A DNA stretch of 64,000 nucleotides from Cryobacterium sp. N22 (GCF_002929555.1 NZ_PJJP01000034.1:62001-126000); one strand, 5' to 3'; shown: positions 40,961-50,330, counted from the first letter of the stretch. The notes: generated by a model not told the origin, from the sequence alone. A program made the numbers and translations.

Positions 40961-41994
40961 TGCTGGCTCCATTGCTCAGTCGTGCTGGTGGGGCGGATCG
41001 GCGTGGCCGAGGAGGCCCGCACGATCAGTTCGGAGGGCAGAACGACCGATTCGGGGCTCTGGCCGTTGATGACCTGCAGCAGCAGGTCGATGGCGATCCG
41101 GCCCATGTCTTCCACGCTGTGCGCGATCACGCTCAGCGCCGGGTTGAGCAGCGCGAACCACTCGATGTCGTCGAAGGCGACGAGCGCGATGTCGGTGCCG
41201 ATGCGCATCCCGAGCTTGTGCAGGATGCTGATGGCGCCGACGGCCATCAGGCTGTCGGCGGCGAGCAACGCGGTGGGCGGGTTCGTGAGGTCCATCAGGG
41301 CGTGCACGCCGGCCGAGCCGCTGGCGGCCTGGTAGTCGCCGAAGTAGACCAGGTCGGGGTCCTGGCTGAGGCCGGCCTCGGCGACGGCGCGGGTGAAGGC
41401 CGCGAAGCGGTCCCGGCCGGTGGAGGTGGCCTGCGGGCCCGAGATGTAGCCGATGCGGGTGTGGCCCTGTTCGGCGAGGTGCTGCACGGCCTGGCGGATG
41501 CCGGTCTCGCTGTCGGTGGTGACGCTGGGCAGGTCGAGGCCGGGAACGGTGCGGTCCACGAGCACCGTGGGAACCTTGCGTTCGATCAGGGCGCGCAGCC
41601 GGCCGCCGTCGTCGCCGACGGGGGCGACGATCACTCCGTCGACGCGGCGGGAGATGAGGGTGTCGAGGTAGCGGTCCTGCTGGTCGTTGCGCTCGTTGGC
41701 GTTGCCGAGCAGGGTGACGTAGCCGGCCGAGAGGGCGGCCTGTTCGGCGGCGTGCGCGAGGTCGGCGAAGAACGGGTTGCGCACATCCGGCACCAGCAGG
41801 CCGAGGGAGTTGGACCGGGTGGAGCGCAGGGCCTGGGCCTGGGCGTTGGGCTGGTAGTCCAGCTCGGCGGCCGCGGCGGCAACGCGTTCGCGGGTGTCGG
41901 CCGAGGTGGCGGGGTTGCCCGACAGGACCCTGGAGGCCGTGCCCACCGAGACGCCCGCGAGTGCGGCGACTTCCTTGATCGTTACGGCTTCCAC
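40957..41994 (-). CDS. rbsR: LacI-family regulator of the ribose operon
   Basis: A 345-residue repressor. The DNA-binding end, TIKEVAALAGVSVGTASRVLSG, and hinge YQPNAQAQALRS are typical; the sensor domain is a type I periplasmic fold. It is the first gene of the operon, so it represses itself and the transport genes. GTG at 41994 has AAGGGAG five bases upstream; an earlier GTG two codons away is less well placed. Two adjacent GGAAACGATTCC palindromes just below the promoter are its probable operators, with ribose or ribose-5-phosphate as likely inducer. Confidence 0.92.
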   Translation of the reverse strand: MEAVTIKEVAALAGVSVGTASRVLSGNPATSADTRERVAAAAAELDYQPNAQAQALRSTRSNSLGLLVPDVRNPFFADLAHAAEQAALSAGYVTLLGNANERNDQQDRYLDTLISRRVDGVIVAPVGDDGGRLRALIERKVPTVLVDRTVPGLDLPSVTTDSETGIRQAVQHLAEQGHTRIGYISGPQATSTGRDRFAAFTRAVAEAGLSQDPDLVYFGDYQAASGSAGVHALMDLTNPPTALLAADSLMAVGAISILHKLGMRIGTDIALVAFDDIEWFALLNPALSVIAHSVEDMGRIAIDLLLQVINGQSPESVVLPSELIVRASSATPIRPTSTTEQWSQQ

Positions 41995-42061
41995 AGCCAC
42001 TCCCTTGTGTGTGCGTGCGTTGGTGCTTCGTGCTTGGTGCCTGGTGCTTCTGGCGATCTCG

Positions 42062-42118
42062 TGGAATCGTTTCCATGGAATCGTTTCCATCGTACGTCGC
42101 GCGACAAGACCGTGTCAA
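42062..42118 (-). promoter_or_regulatory. Promoter and twin LacI-type operators of the ribose operon
   Basis: TTGACA (42118-42113), 18 bp, TACGAT (42094-42089) is a near-consensus promoter. Directly downstream two identical 14-bp palindromes, TGGAAACGATTCCA, lie end to end (42089-42076 and 42075-42062). A bound repressor would cover the transcription start. The leader to the rbsR start is about 85 nt. Confidence 0.85.
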
Positions 42119-42192
42119 CCGAAGGTCTCAACCAGGTACGGTCATCCGCGCCGCGTCATCCGGGACGGCTCATCCGCGCTGCGCTGATCGGG

Positions 42193-43029
42193 TCAGCGGC
42201 GCCCGACGAAGGTGTCCATCGACCTGTACACGCCGAAGACCCGGCCGGCCACGGCGTCCCAGGCGGGCAGGGGCAGCACGCCGCGCAGCTTCTTGGAGAA
42301 GCCCACGGTCCACGGCATCAGCAGCTGGGGCGAACCGGCGAGCATCGCCCGCCAGACCCGGTTGACCACGTACTCCGGGGTCATCACGGGGGTGAACAGC
42401 GGCCCGCGGGCGCCGTCGAACATGCCGGTGGAGATGTAGCTGGGCGCGATGGTGCTCACCCGCACGTGGTCGAAGCCCTGCTGCGCAAGCTCGAGGCGCA
42501 GCGAATCGCTCCAGGTGATCACGGCGGCCTTGGAGGCCGCGTAGACGCTCATCCGCGGATTGGAGAGCATCCCGGCGGCGGAGGCGATGTTGACGATGCG
42601 CGATTCGCGGTACGGGTTGCGCATCATGGCGGGCAGGAATTCCCGGGTGATGTACATCGGGGCCAGGGCGTTCACCTGCATCGTGGAGCGGGTGTCGTCG
42701 CCGTTGTCGTGCTCCCAGAAGAACGAGCCGCGCACGATGCCCGCGTTGTTGATCACGATGTCGGGATTGCCCACCTCGGTGCGCACCCGTTGGGCGGTCT
42801 GCGCGATGGCGCCCAGGTCGGCGATGTCGACCACGTAGGGGGCGATCTGGGTGCCGCCGCCCGCGCGTTCGGTGAGGATGGCGGCGGTGGCCGAGAGCGC
42901 GGCGGCGTCCCGGTCCCACAGGATCACGGCCCGTGCGCCCTCGGCGACGGCCCGCTCGGCGTAGAGGCGGCCCATGCCCATGGCGGCGCCGGTGATCAGC
43001 ACGCGGGCTCCGGAAACGGTTCGAGTCAT
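42193..43029 (-). CDS. SDR-family oxidoreductase
   Basis: A 278-residue short-chain dehydrogenase. The cofactor motif is GAAMGMGR (TGxxxGxG-type, NADP or NAD), followed by WDRDAAAL, which favours NAD with its aspartate, then NNAG, catalytic Ser in IASAAG and YAASK. All catalytic residues are present. Such proteins act on many alcohols and ketones; the last 40 residues (GFSKKLRGVLPLPAWDAVAG) resemble membrane-associated lipid-acting SDRs. GATGAT lies six bases before the ATG, a leaderless pattern. Divergent from acs. Confidence 0.9.
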   Translation of the reverse strand: MTRTVSGARVLITGAAMGMGRLYAERAVAEGARAVILWDRDAAALSATAAILTERAGGGTQIAPYVVDIADLGAIAQTAQRVRTEVGNPDIVINNAGIVRGSFFWEHDNGDDTRSTMQVNALAPMYITREFLPAMMRNPYRESRIVNIASAAGMLSNPRMSVYAASKAAVITWSDSLRLELAQQGFDHVRVSTIAPSYISTGMFDGARGPLFTPVMTPEYVVNRVWRAMLAGSPQLLMPWTVGFSKKLRGVLPLPAWDAVAGRVFGVYRSMDTFVGRR

Positions 43030-43101
43030 GGGTCAATCATCCCAACTACCGGCGGCGCGCGGAAAACGGCGTGGGGTTCGCTGCGACACTCCACCCGCGT
43101 C

Positions 43102-43177
43102 GCGGCGGCACACGTTTTGCGTCGCGGCACGAGTTATGCGCCGCGGCACGCGTTAGACCACCTGCCGCGGGGAGTAT
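43102..43177. repeat. Cluster of short repeats in the SDR-acs intergenic region
   Basis: Three imperfect 19-bp direct repeats lie end to end: GCGGCGGCACACGTTTTGC, GTCGCGGCACGAGTTATGC and GCCGCGGCACGCGTTAGAC (43102-43158). GCGGCACG at 43143-43150 then pairs with CGTGCCGC at 43170-43177. The rest of the 325-bp gap (43030-43354) has no coding signal I trust; only the acs ribosome site at its right end is clear. Confidence 0.7.
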
Positions 43178-43354
43178 CACGTGCCGCCGGGCACAACACC
43201 TGCCGCGAGCACGCCCGGGGCGCCGAGAGACCGGGGCACGCAGAGGCAGGGCAAGATTACGCCGCGTTGCGCTGCGTCGAGCGACGTGCGCGGCCGCTGC
43301 GTAGCGTCGAATCTGTTCCAATTCCCATGCCGAACCGAACGCAGGAGTGTGCCC

Positions 43355-45457
43355 ATGTCGAAACCCGACATCGACACGGACACCCGCACGGCCACCGCCA
43401 GCCCGGCCAGCCGCGCCGCGACCGCCGACTGGACCGACACCAGCGCCACCATCCGCAACCTTTCCACCGAGCACCGCCGCTACCCCGCCCCGGCCGCCTT
43501 CGCCGCCCAGGCCAACGTCGACGCCTCCTGGTACGAAAAGGCCGCGGCCGACCCGGTCGCCTTCTGGACCGAACAGGCCAAGCGCCTCGACTGGGCCGAA
43601 CCCTGGCACACCGACCACACCTGGCAGCCCGCCGCACCGGATGCCGACGGCGTGCTGAGCGTGCCGCACGCTGAGTGGCTCGCCGGTGGCAAGCTCAACG
43701 TGGCGGTGAACTGCGTCGACAGGCACGTCGCCGCCGGTCGCGGCGACAAGGTGGCGTTCCACTTCGAGGGTGAGCCCGGCGACCGCCGCACCCTCACCTA
43801 CGCCGACCTCGAGAAGGAGGTCGCCCGCGCCGCGAACGCGCTCACCGATCTCGGCATCGTGCAGGGCGACCGGGTCGTCATCTACCTGCCGGTGATCCCC
43901 GAGACCATCATCATCACCCTCGCGGTCGCCCGCCTCGGCGCCATCCACTCGCTGGTGTTCGGCGGCTTCTCCGCCGAGGCACTGCGGTTCCGGGTGGAAG
44001 ACACCGGCGCCAAGCTGCTCGTCACCACCGACGGCCAGTTCCGCCGCGGCACGGCCGTCCCCGTGAAGGAAGCCGCCGACGAGGCCGTCACAGGCGTGGA
44101 CTCGATCGAGCACGTGCTCGTGGTGCGCCGCACCGGCGACCTGACCCCGGACATCCCCTGGACCACCGGCCGCGACGTGTGGTGGCACGACAGCGTCGAC
44201 ACCGCATCCGCGACCCACGACCCCGAGTTCTTCGACGCCGAGACGCCGCTGTTCATCATCTACACCTCGGGCACCACCGGTAAGCCCAAGGGTCTGGTGC
44301 ACACCAGCGGCGGCTACCTCACCCACGCGTCGTGGAGCCACTGGGCCGTCTTCGACGCCAAGGACGACGACGTGCACTGGTGCACCGCCGACCTCGCCTG
44401 GGTCACCGCGCACAGCTACGTGCACTACGGCCCGCTCTCCAACGGCACCACCTCGGTGATCTACGAGGGCACCCCGAACACGCCGCACCCCGGCCGGCAC
44501 TTCGAGATCATCCAGCGCTACGGCGTCACCACCTACTACACGGCGCCCACGCTGATCCGCACGTTCATGACCTGGTTCCCGGATGGCCTCCCCGCGGAGC
44601 ACGACCTGTCCAGCATCCGCCTGCTCGGCTCGGTCGGCGAGGCGATCAACCCCGAGGCCTGGGTGTGGTTCCGGGAGAACATCGGCGCAAGCACAGCCCC
44701 GATCGTGGACACCTGGTGGCAGTCAGAGACCGGCGCGGCCGTGATGGCACCGCTGCCCGGGGTGAGCACGCTCAAGCCCGGGTCGGCGCTGCGCGCGCTG
44801 CCGGGCCTGCAGACCCTGGTGGTGGATGACGCGGGTCAGCCGGTTCCGCACGGCACCGGCGGCTACCTGGTGCTTGCCGGCACCTGGCCGGGCATGGCCC
44901 GCACCGTCTGGGGCAACCCGGAGCGCTACCGCGACTCCTACTGGGCCCGGTTCCACGAACAGGGCTACTTCTTCTCCGGCGACGGCGCCAAATACGACGA
45001 CGACGGCGACATCTGGCTGCTCGGCCGGGTCGACGACGTCATCAACGTGTCCGGGCACCGGCTGTCCACGATCGAGATCGAGTCGGCGCTGGTGACGCAC
45101 CCGGCCGTCGGCGAGTCCGGCGTGGTGGGCGTGACGGATGCGACCACCGGCGAGGCCATCGCCGCGTTCGTGATCCCCGCGGTGGCCCCCGAAACGGATG
45201 ACCCGGCGGCCTGGCTGGCCCTGGCCGACGAGCTGGCCCCGCAGCTGCGGGCGCACATCACCCACGAGATCGGCGCGGTGGCCAAACCCCGGGACGTGTT
45301 CCTGGTGCCCGACCTGCCCAAGACCCGCTCGGGCAAGATCATGCGCCGGCTGCTCGGCGACATTGTCGACGGCCGCACGCTCGGCGATGTCACCTCGCTG
45401 CAGGACGACACCGTGCCCGGCCGCATCCAGGCCATCGTTCAGGCCGCCCGCGCCTGA
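43355..45457 (+). CDS. acs: Acetyl-CoA synthetase
   Basis: A 700-residue AMP-forming ligase that turns acetate into acetyl-CoA. Core motifs are FIIYTSGTTGKPKGLVH (AMP site), TWWQSETGA, GYFFSGDGAKYDDDGDIWLLGRVDDVINVSGHR (in parts) and the C-terminal LPKTRSGKIMRRLL, whose lysine is the one regulated by acetylation in this family. The N-terminal 40 residues are longer than usual and polar. AGGAG lies seven bases before the ATG. The W in TWWQSE fits acetate over longer acids. It converges with the hydrolase gene downstream. Confidence 0.95.
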   Translation: MSKPDIDTDTRTATASPASRAATADWTDTSATIRNLSTEHRRYPAPAAFAAQANVDASWYEKAAADPVAFWTEQAKRLDWAEPWHTDHTWQPAAPDADGVLSVPHAEWLAGGKLNVAVNCVDRHVAAGRGDKVAFHFEGEPGDRRTLTYADLEKEVARAANALTDLGIVQGDRVVIYLPVIPETIIITLAVARLGAIHSLVFGGFSAEALRFRVEDTGAKLLVTTDGQFRRGTAVPVKEAADEAVTGVDSIEHVLVVRRTGDLTPDIPWTTGRDVWWHDSVDTASATHDPEFFDAETPLFIIYTSGTTGKPKGLVHTSGGYLTHASWSHWAVFDAKDDDVHWCTADLAWVTAHSYVHYGPLSNGTTSVIYEGTPNTPHPGRHFEIIQRYGVTTYYTAPTLIRTFMTWFPDGLPAEHDLSSIRLLGSVGEAINPEAWVWFRENIGASTAPIVDTWWQSETGAAVMAPLPGVSTLKPGSALRALPGLQTLVVDDAGQPVPHGTGGYLVLAGTWPGMARTVWGNPERYRDSYWARFHEQGYFFSGDGAKYDDDGDIWLLGRVDDVINVSGHRLSTIEIESALVTHPAVGESGVVGVTDATTGEAIAAFVIPAVAPETDDPAAWLALADELAPQLRAHITHEIGAVAKPRDVFLVPDLPKTRSGKIMRRLLGDIVDGRTLGDVTSLQDDTVPGRIQAIVQAARA

Positions 45458-45503
45458 CGGCCACCGCGCATCCGAGCAGCAACTGTTGGGTGAGCGGGCC
45501 GGG

Positions 45504-46208
45504 CTACCCGGCCGCGGCGAGCACCTGCCGGATCGTGTCGGGATGGCTGAGGATACGGAAATGGCCACCCGTGTCGATCCGCACGTTCTCGGCGCCCGGC
45601 AGGATGCTGCCCTCCGGGATGTGCGGATCGAACCGCCCGAAGATCGAGACCACGCGCCCGTTCAGCCGTTCGTCGGCGGACAAGGCGAGCAGGTCCGGGT
45701 GCTTCGCGGCGAAGTCGCGCAGGCTGGGCGTGGGCATGTACCGGGCGTAGCGCGAACCGGAGAACGGGGTGCTCACCGCCACCATCCGCTCGACCCGGTT
45801 ATCGGGATCCAGCTGCGTCATCAGGTATTTGCCGATCAGACCGCCCTTGCTGTGTGCCACGATCACCACACCGTGCAGGTCGCGCTGACGCACGTAGTCG
45901 GCCACGATCTCGGCCGACGGCACCACCGGGCGCCGGTTGGTGTGCAGTGGGGTCACCACGTGCACCGGATGCCCGTGCTCGTGCAGTGCGTCGATCAGCG
46001 GGCGCATGAAGTGCCAGCTTTCGTAGATCCCGGGGATTATCAGCACCGGCGCCCGGTCGCCGGACGCGAACTCGTCGGGGTGAGTGCGGGCGAGGGCACC
46101 ACGCGCCTGGGCGAGAACGGCGTACCGGTAATCCAGCAGCCAGGAACCGGCGTTGCGGAGGCCCTCGCCGAGTCGGCCACGCGTCGACCGACCGGGCTTG
46201 CGGGTCAT
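45504..46208 (-). CDS. Lipase-like alpha/beta hydrolase
   Basis: A 234-residue hydrolase with nucleophile motif VIVAHSKGGLIGKYL (serine near 120) and a lipase-type PVLIIPGIYESWHFM oxyanion segment. The motif AHSKGG and the loop HTNRRPV resemble proteins annotated as triacylglycerol lipase or PGAP1-like esterases. The end, NVRIDTGGHFRILSHPDTIR, carries the histidine. It overlaps the upstream hydrolase gene by 4 bp (ATGA), so the two are made together. Substrate unknown. Confidence 0.85.
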   Translation of the reverse strand: MTRKPGRSTRGRLGEGLRNAGSWLLDYRYAVLAQARGALARTHPDEFASGDRAPVLIIPGIYESWHFMRPLIDALHEHGHPVHVVTPLHTNRRPVVPSAEIVADYVRQRDLHGVVIVAHSKGGLIGKYLMTQLDPDNRVERMVAVSTPFSGSRYARYMPTPSLRDFAAKHPDLLALSADERLNGRVVSIFGRFDPHIPEGSILPGAENVRIDTGGHFRILSHPDTIRQVLAAAG

Positions 46209-47056
46209 GGCGTGACGGGCTCGTCGAGCGGCGCGGCGCGGACACCGTCAGGCGCCACCGTGCGGGCGTACTCGCGGATGCCGGCCGCCGTGGCGGCCGC
46301 GGCACTGAAGTGCACGAGGTGGCGGCCGGGCACTTCGAGCAGCTTCCCCCGCGGGGCCTGCGCGGCAAGGTGCACGCCCCAGTCGTGGCGTGAAACCGGG
46401 TCGTCCTCTCCCCGAATCACCAGGGTAGGCGCGCGCACATCCCGTAGCCGCAGGTCGGTGCGGTAGGCCAGCATCGGCCGCAGGGTTGCGAGGTACCAGC
46501 GCGGACCGCACAGCAGGTAGTCGCGCAACACGATCGTCGTGCCGGTGACCGGTTCCTTCAGGGTGTCCCGGCCGAGGGCCAGTGCCTGGCGCAGCGCCGA
46601 ATTACGGGTGGGGTCGGTGACGCCGCCGATCAACACCAGGTGGGCGACCTCCGTCGGGTGCCGCACGGCCGCCTCGGTCACGAACTGGGCGCCCATCGAA
46701 TGCCCGACCAGCACGACGGGCCGCACGCTGAGCATCGGCAGCAACTCGCCGAGGTAGTCGGCGTACTGCTCGATCGACACCCCATCCGCGGGCTTGGGCG
46801 AGCGGCCGAAGCCCGGCAGGTCCACCGAGTGCACGGCGCCCGCGGCGGCCAGCTCGGCGTGCATCCTGTCGAAGTAGCGGTGCGACATGCCGATGCCGTG
46901 CACCAGCACGAACACCGGCGCATCCGGCGTGCCCGGGCCCGGAGTCGAGCGCACCCGGACGGATGCGCCGCTCACCGGCAGCAGCAGCTCACGCACGCGG
47001 CCGACTCCGCTCGCTCGACGTGTTCGCCGGTGGGAGATTCGCGCGATCGGAAACAT
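46205..47056 (-). CDS. Alpha/beta-fold hydrolase
   Basis: A 283-residue hydrolase. LVHGIGMSHRYFDRMHAEL is the oxyanion loop, LVGHSMGAQFVTEAAV the nucleophile elbow, VIRGEDDPVS the acid and PGRHLVHFSA the histidine, so the triad is complete. It lies three bases after the lipid kinase gene and overlaps the next hydrolase, giving an apparent lipid-related three-gene unit. AGGAGTGACCG precedes the ATG. Confidence 0.88.
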   Translation of the reverse strand: MFPIARISHRRTRRASGVGRVRELLLPVSGASVRVRSTPGPGTPDAPVFVLVHGIGMSHRYFDRMHAELAAAGAVHSVDLPGFGRSPKPADGVSIEQYADYLGELLPMLSVRPVVLVGHSMGAQFVTEAAVRHPTEVAHLVLIGGVTDPTRNSALRQALALGRDTLKEPVTGTTIVLRDYLLCGPRWYLATLRPMLAYRTDLRLRDVRAPTLVIRGEDDPVSRHDWGVHLAAQAPRGKLLEVPGRHLVHFSAAAATAAGIREYARTVAPDGVRAAPLDEPVTP

Positions 47057-47059
47057 CGG

Positions 47060-48124
47060 TCACTCCTGCGGAACCCGCACCCGCAGGCCGCCGGCCAGCA
47101 CCCGCGCCTTGAAAGCGGTGGCGGTGCCGAAGCCGTCGCCGTCGAGTTCGATCTCCTCGGGGTGGCTGAGCTTCACGGTGATCTGGCGGCCCTTGACGTA
47201 GTTGAGGGCCTCGACCTCCTTGGTCATCATGCGCCGGCCGAGCGGGGTGCGGCGCAGCACGCCGTTCTCCCAGAACACCTTGACGATGATCTGCACCCAG
47301 TGCACGAACCCCTCCGGGCGCAGCATGAGCATCTCGAACTGCCCGTCGTCGATGACGGCCTCGGGCAGCAGCAGCACGTTGGCGGTGAGGGTGCCCGTGT
47401 TGCCCACGATCACGGTGTGCGCGCGCACCGACTTGGTGCTGCCGCCGTCGAGGCTGTAGCGCAGGCGCAGCTGGTTGCGGTCACGCAGGGCCGTGATGAT
47501 CGCGCCCACGTAGGCGAGCCAGCCGATCTTGGCCTTGAGCTCGTCGTTGGTGCTGGCGAGCATCTTGGCGTCCAGGCCCAGGCCGGCCATCACGAGGAAC
47601 GCGTGTTTGCTGACCGTGTCATCCTCGTGCCGGATCTCGATCCGGGCGATGTCGACCTTGCGATCCGTGCCGGAGAAGGCCGTACCGATCGAGTGCTCGA
47701 GGTTGTCCAGGGTGAGGTTGAGGTTGCGGGCCAGCAGGTTGCCGGTGCCGGACGGCAGCAGGGCCAGCGCCGCGTCGCTGTCGTGCACGACCTCGGCCAC
47801 CGCGCGCACGGTGCCGTCACCGCCGGCGGCGATCACCATCGTGGCGCCGGCGTCGAGGGCTCGCTGCGCCGCGCCCTGGCCCGGGTCTTCCTTGGAGGTT
47901 TCGAACCAGAGGGTCTCACCCCAGCCGGCCTTGGCCTCTTCGACCGCGACGGCGCGCTTGATGGCGTCGAGGTTCACCTTGATGGGGTTGTAGACCACGG
48001 CGGCCAGGCCGGCGGCGGCCTCCCGGTCGGGCTGCGCATCCGCGGTCGCGGTGTCGTCGTCGGTCGGGATGTCGGTGGGGATGTCGGTGGGGTCGTCGGT
48101 GGGGATGTCGGTAGGTGTCGACAT
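47060..48124 (-). CDS. Diacylglycerol/lipid kinase
   Basis: A 354-residue DAGK-family kinase. AAVVYNPIKVNLDAIKRAV begins the domain near residue 40; IAAGGDGTVRAVAEVV is the nucleotide motif GGDGT; LLPSGTGNLLARNLNL and VDIARIEI follow, with the C-terminal HPEEIELDGDGFG. It would phosphorylate diacylglycerol or a similar lipid. Residues 2-25 are a low-complexity run of PTDIPTD-type units from a short DNA repeat (48060-48120). AGGAGA lies before the ATG. It heads a unit with two hydrolases. Confidence 0.9.
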   Translation of the reverse strand: MSTPTDIPTDDPTDIPTDIPTDDDTATADAQPDREAAAGLAAVVYNPIKVNLDAIKRAVAVEEAKAGWGETLWFETSKEDPGQGAAQRALDAGATMVIAAGGDGTVRAVAEVVHDSDAALALLPSGTGNLLARNLNLTLDNLEHSIGTAFSGTDRKVDIARIEIRHEDDTVSKHAFLVMAGLGLDAKMLASTNDELKAKIGWLAYVGAIITALRDRNQLRLRYSLDGGSTKSVRAHTVIVGNTGTLTANVLLLPEAVIDDGQFEMLMLRPEGFVHWVQIIVKVFWENGVLRRTPLGRRMMTKEVEALNYVKGRQITVKLSHPEEIELDGDGFGTATAFKARVLAGGLRVRVPQE

Positions 48125-48285
48125 GCGCGCTCTCCTCAGGCAGATGAGCGGATGATTCCGCTCGGGTCGATCCCGCTGCAGCCGGCAGGCTCAGCGTGCG
48201 GGTGCAATAACGCTACACGCCTCACTCGGGAAGGGTTCCGACAACCGCGCCGCACGGTCCGCTCGATCGCTGGGATGATGGAGGG

Positions 48286-48858
48286 GTGACTTCTGCCTCC
48301 CAGACTCCGCTGCCGGCCACCACCCGCTCGCCGCGGGCATCCAGGCTGGCCTGGCCCGCCTTCGCCATCGCCCTGGTCGTGATCCTCCTCGACCAGGCCT
48401 CCAAGTGGTGGGCAGAGGCCGCACTCGGCGACGGCCAGGTCATTCCGGTGATCGGTGACGTCATCCGCTTCGTGCTCGTCTACAACCCGGGCGCGGCCTT
48501 CTCGATCGGCTCCGACTTCACCTGGGTGTTCGCTGTGCTCGCCGCCGCCGCCGTGGTGTGGATCACCATGCTCACCTTGCGGGTCGAGTCCCGCGGCTGG
48601 ATGATCGCCCTCGGCCTGCTGCTCGGCGGCGCCGTCACCCACCTGGGTGACCGGTTGTTCCGCGAGCCCGGCTTCGCCCGCGGCCACGTGGTGGACTTCA
48701 TCGGCTACGGCAATCTGTTCATCGGCAACGTCGCCGATATCGCGATCTTCGCCGGCGCCGTCATGCTGGCGATCCTCACCGTGATGGGCGTGCACATGCG
48801 CACCCCGGAAGCCGGCACCGCCTCCCCCGCACCCCAGGACCCCGGCAGCACGGCCTGA
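48286..48858 (+). CDS. lspA: Lipoprotein signal peptidase II
   Basis: A 190-residue membrane aspartic protease that removes signal peptides from lipoproteins. Four helices are visible. LDQASKWWAE, VYNPGAAFSIG, GDRLFREPGFARGHVVDFIGYGNLF and GNVADIAI are the conserved blocks; the Asp of GDRLF and of NVADI are the catalytic pair. The block GGAVTHLGDR has His where Asn is more common. Both ends are long and polar. The start is GTG, six bases after GATGAT. RbsB in this window is a likely substrate. Confidence 0.94.
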   Translation: MTSASQTPLPATTRSPRASRLAWPAFAIALVVILLDQASKWWAEAALGDGQVIPVIGDVIRFVLVYNPGAAFSIGSDFTWVFAVLAAAAVVWITMLTLRVESRGWMIALGLLLGGAVTHLGDRLFREPGFARGHVVDFIGYGNLFIGNVADIAIFAGAVMLAILTVMGVHMRTPEAGTASPAPQDPGSTA

Positions 48859-48884
48859 GCCTGGGCGATGCTACCGTCTGAGGC

Positions 48885-49289
48885 ATGGACGCGATGATGC
48901 TCGAGGGTGTGACGTTGCTGGCCGACGACGTGGCCGGCATGGCCGACTTCTACGAGCATGCGCTCGGGTTCGAGGTGGCCGTGCGCGAACCGGACTATGT
49001 GGCGCTGGGCGGCCCGATCGGGGTGCGGCTGGCCATCTTCCGGCGCGGCGGAATGGGGGCACACACCCACGACCATCCGTCATTCGTGGCGCCGCGGAGC
49101 GGGCAGGCGGTGGAACTGAATTTCCAGTGCGGCACTCCGGACCAGGTGCGCACCCGGTTTGCCGAGCTCGTCGAGCGTGGGGCGGTGGCCATCGCCGCGC
49201 CGGCGGAGCGCGACTGGGGCCACCTGACCGGCTTCTTCGCCGACCCGGAGGGCAACATCCATTCCCTTTTCGCGGTCCTGCCCGCCTGA
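48885..49289 (+). CDS. VOC-family (glyoxalase/bleomycin resistance) protein
   Basis: A 134-residue vicinal-oxygen-chelate fold protein with two beta-alpha-beta-beta-beta halves: MLEGVTLLADDVAGMADFYEHALGFEVAVREPDYVALGG, in parts the first, and GFFADPEGNIHSLF the second. The end DPEGN is usual. Whether it binds metal is unclear. TACCGT lies seven bases before the ATG, so it is probably leaderless. Function unknown. Confidence 0.88.
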   Translation: MDAMMLEGVTLLADDVAGMADFYEHALGFEVAVREPDYVALGGPIGVRLAIFRRGGMGAHTHDHPSFVAPRSGQAVELNFQCGTPDQVRTRFAELVERGAVAIAAPAERDWGHLTGFFADPEGNIHSLFAVLPA

Positions 49290-49337
49290 TTCGGCCGCTT
49301 CCGCTTCGACCGCGGCGCCACCCCTAGGCTGGGCCTC

Positions 49338-50330
49338 ATGCGATTCGGACTCTTCATTCCCCAGGGCTGGCGTCATGACCTCGTCGGCATCGATCCCGCC
49401 CAGCAGTGGGCCACCATGAGCGGCCTCGCGGCCCACGCGGATGCCGGCGCCTGGGAATCGATCTGGGTGTACGACCACTTCCACACGGTTCCGGTGCCGA
49501 GCGAGCAGGCCACCCACGAGGCGTGGACCCTGATGAGCGCCTTCGCCGCCACCACCAGCCGGGTGCGCCTCGGCCAGATGTGCACCTGCATGAGCTACCG
49601 CAACCCCGCGTACCTGGCCAAGGTGGCCTCCACGATCGACATCATCTCTGGCGGCCGCGTCGAGATGGGCATCGGCGCCGGCTGGTACGAGCACGAGTGG
49701 CGTGCCTACGGTTACGGCTTCCCGCGCGCCGGCGAACGCCTCGCCCGCCTCGACGAGGGTGTGCAGATCATGCAGCAGGCCTGGACCACCGGCACCGCCA
49801 CCCTCGACGGCGAGCACTACCGGGTGGACGGCGCCATCGTGCGGCCGCTGCCGCTGCAGGAGGGCGGCATCCCGATCTGGATCGCCGGCGGCGGCGAGAA
49901 GGTCACCCTGCGCATTGCGGCGCAGTACGCGAACTACACCAACTTCGACGGCACCCCCGAGGGCTTCACTCACAAGAGCGACCTGCTGCGCGAGCACTGC
50001 GCCACGCTCGGCACCGACTTCGACGCCATCACGCGCTCGGCCAACTACAACACCGTGATCGGCCGCGACGAGGCCGAGGTCGCCGAGAGACTGGACGCCA
50101 TCGAGGCCAGGGTCACCCCGCACCTCGGCGTGGAGGGCGCGGCGAGCTTCATGGCCGAGTACTGCAGCGGCGAGGCGCAGGGCGTGGGCACGCCGGAGCA
50201 GATCGTGGAACGGCTGACCGGCATGAAGGAGCGCGGGCTCGGCTACGCGATCCACTACTTCCCCGAGGCGGCCTACGACAGGTCGGGCCTCGAGCTGTTC
50301 GAGCGCGAGGTCATGCCGGCGCTGCTGTAG
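49338..50330 (+). CDS. F420-dependent LLM-class oxidoreductase
   Basis: A 330-residue luciferase-like enzyme. MRFGLFIPQGWRHDL, ESIWVYDHFHTVPVP, RVRLGQMCTCMSYRNPAYLAKVASTIDIISGGRVEMGIGAGWYEHEW (in parts) and PIWIAGGGEKVTLRIAAQYANYTNF are the family blocks of the F420 group. It is a second F420 user in the window, 30 kb from the cofE-cofC operon. TAGGCT lies seven bases before the ATG. Substrate unknown. Confidence 0.88.
   Translation: MRFGLFIPQGWRHDLVGIDPAQQWATMSGLAAHADAGAWESIWVYDHFHTVPVPSEQATHEAWTLMSAFAATTSRVRLGQMCTCMSYRNPAYLAKVASTIDIISGGRVEMGIGAGWYEHEWRAYGYGFPRAGERLARLDEGVQIMQQAWTTGTATLDGEHYRVDGAIVRPLPLQEGGIPIWIAGGGEKVTLRIAAQYANYTNFDGTPEGFTHKSDLLREHCATLGTDFDAITRSANYNTVIGRDEAEVAERLDAIEARVTPHLGVEGAASFMAEYCSGEAQGVGTPEQIVERLTGMKERGLGYAIHYFPEAAYDRSGLELFEREVMPALL

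Noticed and set aside
43102..43177. Short CRISPR-like array
   Set aside because: Units are contiguous, only three, and differ strongly; no spacers.
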